Positions 6,648-11,756 of a stretch of 11,756 bases of DNA are shown piece after piece. The stretch comes from Halomonas halophila (GTDB lineage: Bacteria; Pseudomonadota; Gammaproteobacteria; Pseudomonadales; Halomonadaceae): positions 1-11,756 of the forward strand of contig DJIP01000049.1 of assembly GCA_002433675.1 (NCBI GenBank), read 5' to 3'. The notes under the pieces were generated by a model, which saw only the letters and a program-made list of their open reading frames with translations, made no database searches and was not told the DNA's origin. Position 1 is the first letter of the stretch. Each line of letters starts with the position of its first letter. The translations under genes were made by a program, and so were the position numbers.

Positions 6648-6677
6648 ACTATACGGGATCGACCGCGCACGACTCAA
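6648..6677 (-). promoter_or_regulatory. Promoter of the RNase J-like gene
   Basis: On the - strand, TTGAGT (6677-6672) and TATAGT (6653-6648) are separated by 18 bases. The predicted transcription start near 6641 leaves a leader of only about 13-25 bases before the ATG candidates, fitting the absence of a clear ribosome site. Confidence 0.65.
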
Positions 6678-6706
6678 CGCGAGCGGTCAAAGGTCCCGTG
6701 GAGTAG

Positions 6707-6735
6707 TCGTTCGTTACCTCACTTTTCGCTACAAT
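6707..6735 (+). promoter_or_regulatory. Possible promoter of purU
   Basis: A good -10 box TACAAT (6730-6735) is preceded at the right distance (6707-6712) only by a poor -35 (TCGTTC). It lies back to back with the RNase J-like gene promoter. The predicted leader is about 80 bases. Confidence 0.4.
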
Positions 6736-6821
6736 GCATGCCCCGAGCGGGCGTGTTCATCGCCTCTCCCCATGGTGGTGCAAGGTTGGTCACCGAGAGT
6801 TGGTCCAAGGATACAGGTGTT

Positions 6822-7676
6822 ATGTCCCATTTCTATCGTCTGGTCGTGTCGTGTCCCGATCGACTGGGTATTGTCGCCAGGGTGTCGAACTTCATTGCGG
6901 GCCACGGTGGTTCCATCACCGAGGCCAATCAGCACTCGGACCTGGCCTCTGGTCGCTTCTTCATGCGCTACGAGATCCTGGCCGACTCCATCGGCATGAC
7001 GAAGGAAGCCCTGAGCGAGGCCTTTGCGCCGGTAGCGCGTGAATTCGAGATGGACTGGGCGCTGCGCGACACTCGCCAGAAGCGACGGGTCGTGCTGATG
7101 GTTTCAAGAGAGTCTCATTGCCTGGTGGATCTGTTGTACCGATGGACCGCGGGAGAGCTCGATTGCGAGATCGCAGCGGTGATTTCGAACCATGACGACA
7201 TGCGCAAGATGGTCGAGTGGCACGGTATTCCCTACCATCATGTACCGGTATCGCCAGACGACAAGAGTGCTGCCTTCGCCGAGGTCGAGCGTCTGGTCGA
7301 GGCGTCCGAGGCCGACAGTATCGTGCTGGCGCGTTATATGCAGATTCTTCCGCCTGACCTGTGCCAGCGTTACAGTGGGCGAGTCATCAACATTCACCAT
7401 AGCTTCCTGCCATCCTTCGCCGGGGCCAAGCCGTATCACCAGGCTTACCAGCGCGGCGTCAAGCTGATTGGTGCCACCTGCCACTACGTCACCGAGGAAC
7501 TCGACGCCGGGCCGATCATCGAGCAGGATATTCACAGGGTCAGTCACTGCCATACGCCGGATGACCTGGTGCGTTTCGGGCGCGATGTAGAAAAGACTGT
7601 GCTGGCACGGGGGTTGCGCTGGCACCTCGAGGATCGGGTGCTGATCCATGACAACAAGACCGTCGTCTTTGCCTGA
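6822..7676 (+). CDS. purU: PurU, formyltetrahydrofolate deformylase
   Basis: This 284-residue enzyme hydrolyses 10-formyl-THF to formate and THF. It balances the one-carbon pool and supplies formate for PurT-type purine synthesis. An N-terminal ACT domain (about 1-80; YRLVVSCPDRLGIVARVSNF near the start) is the likely regulatory region, with methionine and glycine as effectors in the E. coli enzyme. A formyltransferase-fold domain follows (about 85-275), with INIHHSFLPSF (189-199) and TEELDAGPIIE (224-234). The formyltransferase catalytic triad is present as Asn190, His192 and Asp228, with the same spacing as Asn106/His108/Asp144 of GAR transformylase. The start ATG 6822 has AAGGA at 6807-6811 and matches the usual PurU N-terminus; the longer open frame upstream overlaps the RNase J-like gene and has no homology I recognise. 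It is a single-gene unit divergent from that gene. Confidence 0.96.
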   Translation: MSHFYRLVVSCPDRLGIVARVSNFIAGHGGSITEANQHSDLASGRFFMRYEILADSIGMTKEALSEAFAPVAREFEMDWALRDTRQKRRVVLMVSRESHCLVDLLYRWTAGELDCEIAAVISNHDDMRKMVEWHGIPYHHVPVSPDDKSAAFAEVERLVEASEADSIVLARYMQILPPDLCQRYSGRVINIHHSFLPSFAGAKPYHQAYQRGVKLIGATCHYVTEELDAGPIIEQDIHRVSHCHTPDDLVRFGRDVEKTVLARGLRWHLEDRVLIHDNKTVVFA

Positions 7677-7687
7677 GCCGGTATCAA

Positions 7688-7720
7688 GGGCGCCGGTCGT
7701 CTATTCGACGCCCGGCGCCC
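7688..7720 (+). other. Long hairpin after purU without a T-run
   Basis: GGGCGCCGG (7688-7696) pairs perfectly with CCGGCGCCC (7712-7720). An inner CGTC/GACG stem (7698-7701, 7707-7710) extends it around the loop TATTC. No T-run follows on either strand, so it is not a standard intrinsic terminator. It may protect the purU 3' end, or purU transcripts may read into the next gene. Confidence 0.6.
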
Positions 7721-7833
7721 GGGCGAGAGTGCGGGAGCGTGGGAGTACGTAAAGCCTGATCCGGTGACTCGCCTATGCGCGCCAACCGAGCCGGTATCGT
7801 CCGCACGGGTAGGCAGCATGAAGAGGAGGGGCC

Positions 7834-8526
7834 ATGTCCTTTGCTCAGGTGATTCTCGCTCCCTGGCTGGTCTGGGTGTGTTCCGTGGTGGCGCTATCGG
7901 CCTTGGTGCTTGCCTTTTACCAGCGTCCCTGGCGAGTCCTTTTCCATGATACGGGGCTGCAGCATCGTTGGCTGGCGGCCACGCTGATGGTGGCGATGCT
8001 GTGGCAGCTACGTGCCCAGGCGGTCGATTGGCTCAGCCTGCATCTGCTGTTCACCACCCTGATGACGCTGGTCTTTCGCGGCCCTCTCGCCCTCTTGAGC
8101 TGTCTGCTGGTCAACCTGTCACTGGTGCTTACCGGGCGCGTCGCCTGGCCGTTGCTGGGCGTCAACCTGGTGGTAACTGGCCTGGTGCCGATGCTGGTGA
8201 CGGTGCTGATATGGCGCCTGGTCGACCGCAGACTGCCTTCCCACCCCATGGTCTTCCTGTTTATCGGCGGTTTCTGGTGCGCGGCGTTGTCGGCCCTGGC
8301 TTCGGGGCTCGCGGTGCTTGAGTTGACGCGGCTCGGCGCCAGTGACCCGGTGGCGTTGTTTCAGGCTGGTGAGTACGCGCGCTTCCTGCCGCTGCTGATG
8401 CCGTCGGAGGCCTTCATCAGCGGCATGCTGCTGAGCATTCTGATGTTCTACCATCCGCACTGGGTCGCCACCTTCAACGACAGTCGTTACCTGGGCGACG
8501 ATGGTCGCGACGACCGGGGCCCGTAA
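7834..8526 (+). CDS. CbiM-related (energy-coupling-factor permease-like) membrane protein
   Basis: This 230-residue integral membrane protein has six or seven hydrophobic segments at about residues 5-27, 45-62, 68-82, 84-104, 108-130, 140-165 and 190-210. The C-terminal stretch PSEAFISGMLLSILMFYHPHWV (residues 189-210), followed by ATFNDSRYL, resembles proteins annotated as CbiM-like or COG3235 membrane proteins, relatives of the substrate-binding permeases of cobalt/nickel ECF transporters. The N-terminal Met-His metal-binding start of true CbiM/NikM is missing, and no ATPase (CbiO) or CbiQ gene is nearby, so metal transport is not supported here. The start ATG 7834 follows AGGAGG (7824-7829). 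No obvious promoter, cobalamin riboswitch or other regulatory element is seen in the 157 bases after purU. The gene converges on nadB with a 49-base gap. Confidence 0.72.
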   Translation: MSFAQVILAPWLVWVCSVVALSALVLAFYQRPWRVLFHDTGLQHRWLAATLMVAMLWQLRAQAVDWLSLHLLFTTLMTLVFRGPLALLSCLLVNLSLVLTGRVAWPLLGVNLVVTGLVPMLVTVLIWRLVDRRLPSHPMVFLFIGGFWCAALSALASGLAVLELTRLGASDPVALFQAGEYARFLPLLMPSEAFISGMLLSILMFYHPHWVATFNDSRYLGDDGRDDRGP

Positions 8527-8530
8527 GCCG

Positions 8531-8543
8531 CGTCGGGCCGACG
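8531..8543. repeat. Short inverted repeat between the convergent genes
   Basis: CGTCGG and CCGACG flank one central G. It lies just after the CbiM-like stop codon. No T-run follows on either strand; it may be a weak 3'-end hairpin, but a 1-base loop needs melting of inner pairs. Confidence 0.35.
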
Positions 8544-8544
8544 A

Positions 8545-8580
8545 CCGTAGCTCAGTCCGTAGCTCAGTCCGTACCTCAGG
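8545..8580. repeat. Three tandem 12-bp repeats overlapping the nadB stop codon
   Basis: Two exact copies of CCGTAGCTCAGT (8545-8556, 8557-8568) are followed by a third with two changes (CCGTACCTCAGG, 8569-8580). On the - strand each unit carries TGA in the nadB frame: at 8578-8576 (the real stop), 8566-8564 and 8554-8552. Slippage of whole units would therefore not change the NadB protein. Confidence 0.9.
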
Positions 8581-10147
8581 CCGACCTGATATGGCGTGAC
8601 GGTTGTGGCGCCGGGTCCGCGTGGCGGGGGCAATCCGGGTTGTAGTGCAGGCCCCGGGATTCTCGCCTGGCGCTGGCGCTGGCGACAGTCAGTCTGGCCA
8701 GAGTGAGCGCCTGGCGGCAGGCATGAAGTTCGACGCTCTCGGCGGCGCCCCGGGTCAGGTCGCGAAATTCCGCTTCCAGTTGCTCGAGGGTCGAGCGTGC
8801 CTCGGCCAGCCCGTCATCCTGGCGCACGATGGCGACCCGCGCGCTCATGATCTGGCGGACTCGCTGGCGCAACGAGGCGAGTCTATCGCTGGATACCTGG
8901 TGCTCGCCGGACGTTGCCGCCGGCCGAGGTGCCATGGCGCGCCCTGATGCCGGCTCTCCCAGGTGGCGAGCGGCGGAGCGGGCGTACACCAGGCACTCCA
9001 GCAAGGAGTTGCTGGCCATGCGATTGGCGCCGTGCAGTCCGGTACAGGCGACTTCGCCGATGGCGTAGAGCCCCGCCACGCGCGTGGCGCCCCGGTGGTC
9101 GGTGGCGACCCCACCACAGCTATAGTGAGCCGCCGGCACCACCGGGATGGCCTGGGTGGTGATATCCAGCCCACGCGCCAGGCAGTGGGCGTGGATGGTG
9201 GGGAAGTGGTGGCGGATGGCGGCGTCGCCGAGGTGGCGGATGTCCAGCAGCACATGGTCGCTCGAGGTGCGCTGCATCTCGGCGTCGATGGCGCGGGCGA
9301 CCACATCTCTCGGGGCCAGTTCGGCGCGATCATCGATGGCGGGCATGAAACGTTCACCACCCACGTTCAACAGCAGGCCGCCTTCACCTCTTACCGCCTC
9401 GCTGACCAGAAAGGGCGGTCCTTCTGGGTCAAACAGGCAGGTAGGGTGGAACTGCTGGAACTCCAGGTTCATCAGTTCGGCGCCGATCTCCCAGGCCATC
9501 ACCATGCCCTCGCCACTGGCCGGGGCGGGACTGGTGGTGTGCAGGTAGAGCCCGCTGGCGCCGCCGGTAGCCAGGACGGTGTCCCGGGCGACCAGGTCGT
9601 GAGGACGCTGGTGGGCGTCCAGGCAGCGGGCACCGCAGCAGGCACCCTGGTCATCGGTGAGCAGCTCGACGGCGACCAGATCATCGCGCAGCGTGATCTC
9701 TGGATGGGCGTGCACCCGGGTCAGCAGGGTATCGGTCACAGCCCGGCCGGTGGCGTCGTCGGCGTGGATGATTCGGCGAGCGTTGTGGCCGCCTTCCCGC
9801 GTGAGGTGGTAGGGGTAGCCGCTGGCCGCCTCGGGATCCGGCGTGAAGGGCACGCCAAGACTCAACAGCCAGGCGATGGCGTCGGGACCGTTTTCCACGG
9901 TGAAGCGCACCGCCGCTTCATCACACAGCCCATCTCCGGCAATCAGGGTATCCTGGATGTGGGCCTCGATGTCGTCCTGAGGCGACAGCACCGCGGCGAT
10001 CCCGCCCTGGGCCCAGCGACTGGCACCTTGCGCCTCGACACCGGGGCGCAGCAGGGTGACCGGCCGGCGATCGGCGATCTCCAGGGCCATCGCCAGACCG
10101 GCGACGCCGCCACCGATGATGAGGACGTCAAGAGGGGCGTTTGCCAT
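8576..10147 (-). CDS. nadB: NadB, L-aspartate oxidase
   Basis: This 523-residue flavoprotein oxidises L-aspartate to iminoaspartate, the first step of de novo NAD synthesis; NadA and NadC act next but are not in the window. The FAD-binding dinucleotide motif is GGGVAG (12-17). Other motifs are SRWAQGGIAAV, HLTREGGHNARR (near 114-125), FQQFHPT, APRDVVARAID, PAAHYSCGG and LHGANRMASNSLLECL. Key residues known in E. coli (His244, Arg290, His351, Arg386) correspond to His234, Arg280, His341 and Arg376 with a constant offset of ten. These set NadB apart from succinate dehydrogenase flavoproteins. The start ATG 10147 has AAGGAAGG at 10163-10156. The first 20 bases overlap the upstream FUSC gene, suggesting coupled translation. 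The stop lies in a tandem repeat. Confidence 0.96.
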   Translation of the reverse strand: MANAPLDVLIIGGGVAGLAMALEIADRRPVTLLRPGVEAQGASRWAQGGIAAVLSPQDDIEAHIQDTLIAGDGLCDEAAVRFTVENGPDAIAWLLSLGVPFTPDPEAASGYPYHLTREGGHNARRIIHADDATGRAVTDTLLTRVHAHPEITLRDDLVAVELLTDDQGACCGARCLDAHQRPHDLVARDTVLATGGASGLYLHTTSPAPASGEGMVMAWEIGAELMNLEFQQFHPTCLFDPEGPPFLVSEAVRGEGGLLLNVGGERFMPAIDDRAELAPRDVVARAIDAEMQRTSSDHVLLDIRHLGDAAIRHHFPTIHAHCLARGLDITTQAIPVVPAAHYSCGGVATDHRGATRVAGLYAIGEVACTGLHGANRMASNSLLECLVYARSAARHLGEPASGRAMAPRPAATSGEHQVSSDRLASLRQRVRQIMSARVAIVRQDDGLAEARSTLEQLEAEFRDLTRGAAESVELHACRQALTLARLTVASASARRESRGLHYNPDCPRHADPAPQPSRHIRSA

Positions 10148-11273
10148 GCGTGGTTCCTTCCTTGCGATCGAAAGAGGGGGCTCGGTGGAGCCCGTGTCGG
10201 GGGGCGCGACGGCGCAGGCGTCTGCTGGGTAGTCGCTCCAGTCCGCCCAGACGCCGGGCGGTTGCTTCGGTCAGGCGGGCCAGTTCCCGGTTCAGCCAGA
10301 GATAGCCGCTGGGGCTGAACAGCATTCTGCCATCCTCGGCGCGTGCCGTGGAGGCGAGGTCGGCGAAATCGTCCAGCGCGAAGGGAGTGACCTCGAGAGT
10401 GACCGGGCGTCCGGTGCGCACCTCGAAGGCGAGGGTGCCGAGATCCCGCGCCAGGGCGTGCTGCTGGTCCCGCAGTCCTGCCATGGCATCGATCTGCTCG
10501 TGACCGGAGCGCGTGGTCCAGTGGGTCTCGAGCAATAGCTCCAGAGTGGACAGCATGCGGCGCTGGTAGGAGATCAGCTCGTCGACCTCGCCGCGGGTCA
10601 GGCGGCCTTCGCGGTGGACCGCGTCGGTCAGCCCACGCTGCTTGACCAGCAGTTGGCTGGCTGCCTTGAACAGTGCCTGGGTATCGATGCCCGGGGCCGA
10701 TGTGGCGCTGGTGTGGGTGTGATACAGCCGCGCCATGCGATCCAGACAGTCGGCCAGCAGGAAGCGCAGCATGTCGGTGGCCTTGTGGGGCAGGAATACC
10801 AGGGTGGCGCCGATGCCGACCAGGGTGCCGAGCAGAACGTCGGCGCTTCGCCACAGTGCCACGCTGAGCTGCTGCGAGCCGTCGCCGATCACCAGCAGCA
10901 GGCTGATGGCAAACATCAGTCCGCTGTAGGCCTGGCGACCGCCGAAGACCACCCAGGTGGCGATGGCGATGCCGACCAGCGCGCCGAGTTGTACGCCCCA
11001 GCCTGGCAGCGGAAGGATGATCAATGCCAGGCCGAGGGCGGCGCCGATCAGGGTGCCGGCCAGGCGCTGGCGCCCCTTGTCCAGTACGCCCCCGATATGC
11101 GGAAGATTGCCCATCACCATGACCGTGCTCACCAGTGCCCACCCACTGTGCTGGAAGGGGAATGTCTGGACGATGGCAAAGGTCACGACCAGCGCCAGAC
11201 TTACCCGGAGTACGTGGAAGAGGCGGCGATGACGGTGATTGATGAAAGGGTCGCGCAGGCGTCCGAGCAGCAT
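10128..11273 (-). CDS. FUSC-family membrane protein (putative aromatic-acid/efflux transporter)
   Basis: This 381-residue protein has an N-terminal membrane half (hydrophobic segments at about residues 20-40, 44-58, 70-88, 90-110, 115-130 and 138-160) and a C-terminal soluble, largely helical half. The pattern, with HRRLFHVLRVSLALVVTFA near the start and the RLAGTLIGAALGL repeat-type segment, matches the FUSC/AaeB/YccS superfamily, whose characterised members export aromatic carboxylic acids. The full-length AaeB type is nearly twice as long; this is the shorter single-module type. The start ATG 11273 follows GAGG eight bases upstream. Its stop lies inside the start of nadB (20-base overlap), so the two form one operon. 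The substrate is unknown; a link to NAD-pathway metabolites such as quinolinate is only a guess from position. Confidence 0.8.
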   Translation of the reverse strand: MLLGRLRDPFINHRHRRLFHVLRVSLALVVTFAIVQTFPFQHSGWALVSTVMVMGNLPHIGGVLDKGRQRLAGTLIGAALGLALIILPLPGWGVQLGALVGIAIATWVVFGGRQAYSGLMFAISLLLVIGDGSQQLSVALWRSADVLLGTLVGIGATLVFLPHKATDMLRFLLADCLDRMARLYHTHTSATSAPGIDTQALFKAASQLLVKQRGLTDAVHREGRLTRGEVDELISYQRRMLSTLELLLETHWTTRSGHEQIDAMAGLRDQQHALARDLGTLAFEVRTGRPVTLEVTPFALDDFADLASTARAEDGRMLFSPSGYLWLNRELARLTEATARRLGGLERLPSRRLRRRAPRHGLHRAPSFDRKEGTTHGKRPS

Positions 11274-11352
11274 GGTTCAGCCTCTGAGTCGACCTGGGGC
11301 CGGCGCTCGAGCCGGTTGAGGGTAGGCGGTGAAAGGCGCCGACATACGCTTT

Positions 11353-11379
11353 CCGAGATCATGGAGCAGGGGATCTCGG
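11353..11379 (-). repeat. Inverted repeat in the leader of the FUSC-nadB operon
   Basis: CCGAGATC (11353-11360) and GATCTCGG (11372-11379) form a perfect 8-bp stem with an 11-base loop, about 80 bases before the FUSC start codon. It could be an RNA hairpin or an operator; neither is shown. Confidence 0.5.
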
Positions 11380-11442
11380 CGGAGAGAGGCTTTGTCGCTC
11401 AAGATGCTGAAGACCGTGCAGTGCTGATGAAAATGGGGGAGA

Positions 11443-11451
11443 AGTTTACCA
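11443..11451 (-). promoter_or_regulatory. Possible extended -10 promoter of FUSC-nadB
   Basis: On the - strand TGGTAAACT carries a TGn extension before the -10 box TAAACT (11448-11443). No good -35 box is seen 16-18 bases upstream. The implied leader is about 160 bases. Confidence 0.35.
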
Positions 11452-11520
11452 CGCAGGCTCGCGTGCCGTCCCGAGCCGAATGATGTCTCGAGGGACGGTG
11501 TCCAGGTGGCTGACAACGGA

Positions 11521-11546
11521 AAGGGGCCCCGTCCTTGGGGCCCCTT
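11521..11546 (-). terminator. Terminator-like hairpin after the coiled-coil gene
   Basis: AAGGGGCCCC (11521-11530) and GGGGCCCCTT (11537-11546) form a perfect 10-bp stem with a 6-base loop, extendable by a G-U and a G-C pair on the - strand. The - strand continues TTTCCGTT, a poor T-run. It is 70 bases after the stop of the - strand gene at 11617, so it probably ends that transcript. Confidence 0.6.
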
Positions 11547-11616
11547 CCATCATGGCGAGTCATTGTGGTGAGTCATGGCCGCGCGTCATGGCTTGGCAAG
11601 ACTCAGGGCCAAAGGC

Positions 11617-11756
11617 TCAGGCGGCAGCGTCCTCTTCCATCATCTTGTGAATGAGTTCCTTGAGATCCTCGACCTGTTGCTCGAGGGCTTCCACGCGGTC
11701 CTCTTCGCTGTTCTGCTGGGCTTTCTCCTCGATTTCCTGCATGTGTTCCTGCAGGG
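11617..11756 (-). CDS. C-terminal end of an unrecognised acidic coiled-coil protein
   Basis: A - strand frame enters from the right edge and ends with TGA at 11619-11617, giving the last 45 residues. They are rich in Glu and Gln, with a heptad-like segment VEALEQQVEDLKELIHKMM (residues 21-39 of the visible part), which predicts a coiled coil, and a short EEDAAA tail. The gene's start lies outside the window and I do not recognise the family. Coding character is supported by the uninterrupted frame, codon use like its neighbours, and a hairpin 70 bases downstream. It could be a structural or regulatory subunit; no function is assigned. Confidence 0.72.
   Translation of the reverse strand, partial: LQEHMQEIEEKAQQNSEEDRVEALEQQVEDLKELIHKMMEEDAAA

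Larger units (their letters stand above)
11274..11616. other. Intergenic region upstream of the FUSC-nadB operon
   Basis: This 343-base stretch has no convincing gene. A TTG-initiated 79-codon frame on the - strand (11516-11277) has no ribosome site or recognisable similarity. The stretch holds a candidate promoter (11443-11451), a leader inverted repeat (11353-11379) and a terminator-like hairpin (11521-11546) for the gene entering from the right. Confidence 0.65.

Noticed and set aside
5231..6706. Two + strand frames (171 and 301 codons) opposite the RNase J-like gene
   Set aside because: The - strand protein has a complete metallo-beta-lactamase/beta-CASP motif set. The + frames show no domain and run through the opposite promoter region.
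6531..6821. Upstream extension of purU by 97 codons
   Set aside because: The extension overlaps the RNase J-like gene and both divergent promoters. ATG 6822 has a ribosome site and matches the PurU N-terminus.
7677..7833. Cobalamin or nickel/cobalt riboswitch before the CbiM-like gene
   Set aside because: The interval is only 157 bases and I found no B12-box-like sequence or other recognisable riboswitch core. The one strong hairpin lies next to the purU stop.
8545..8580. A tRNA gene suggested by GTAGCTCAGT
   Set aside because: Only the D-arm-like string is present. There is no acceptor stem, anticodon arm or T-arm sequence around it, and it recurs in tandem every 12 bases.
8963..10318. Open frame of 451 codons on the + strand opposite nadB
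   Set aside because: nadB on the - strand has all catalytic residues. The opposite frame is a known kind of artefact over GC-rich flavoprotein genes and crosses into the FUSC gene.
10614..11483. Open frame of 289 codons on the + strand opposite the FUSC gene
   Set aside because: It is Gln-, Gly- and Asp-rich without a ribosome site, and its content mirrors the hydrophobic FUSC frame in antisense.
11277..11516. Open frame of 79 codons on the - strand upstream of the FUSC gene
   Set aside because: It needs a TTG start, has no ribosome site, shows no domain, and spans the candidate promoter and leader hairpin of the FUSC-nadB operon.
1..11756. CRISPR array, insertion sequence, prophage or defence island
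   Set aside because: No regularly spaced repeats, transposase, integrase, phage or defence-protein motifs were seen. The genes are metabolic or housekeeping with even codon use.

Overview
The window is GC-rich and gene-dense. Its gene families (MobB/MoeA-type molybdenum cofactor genes, PurU, L-aspartate oxidase NadB, a FUSC membrane protein, an H-NS-like protein) point to a gammaproteobacterium. My best guess is a halomonad or a relative; this is inferred from gene content and not proven. There are no tRNA or rRNA genes, CRISPR arrays, insertion sequences or prophage genes. It looks like ordinary chromosome.

Layout. Positions 1-4147 (+ strand) hold a tight molybdenum cofactor (Moco) operon: the end of mobA, then mobB, moeA, a moaC-moaD fusion, moaE and moaA. 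Most junctions are ATGA overlaps or gaps of a few bases. A hairpin terminator closes the operon at about 4187-4214. Positions 4367-4933 (+) are a self-contained unit with a good sigma-70 promoter, a 94-residue protein with an H-NS-type oligomerisation region and a C-terminal AT-hook-like tail, and a very strong terminator. An RNase J-like nuclease gene (- strand, 4946-6628) and purU (+, 6822-7676) are divergent from a shared promoter region. A CbiM-related membrane protein (+, 7834-8526) then converges on a FUSC membrane protein-nadB pair (-, 11273 to 8576) whose reading frames overlap by 20 bases. The right edge (- strand) holds the end of an unrecognised acidic coiled-coil protein.

How the genes work together. 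MoaA and the MoaC part make cyclic pyranopterin monophosphate. The MoaD part and MoaE form molybdopterin synthase. MoeA inserts molybdate, and MobA with MobB makes the guanine dinucleotide form. MoaB/Mog and MoeB, also needed, are not in the window. The fusion puts consecutive pathway steps in one polypeptide and is the most interesting gene here. PurU (formate release from formyl-THF) and NadB (first step of de novo NAD synthesis) are housekeeping metabolism. The remaining genes are a nucleoid-type protein, an RNA-processing nuclease and two membrane proteins.

The points most worth a second look are the MoaC-MoaD fusion, the H-NS-like protein with an AT-hook tail, the FUSC-nadB coupling, and a 12-bp tandem repeat that puts an in-frame stop in every unit at the nadB 3' end.
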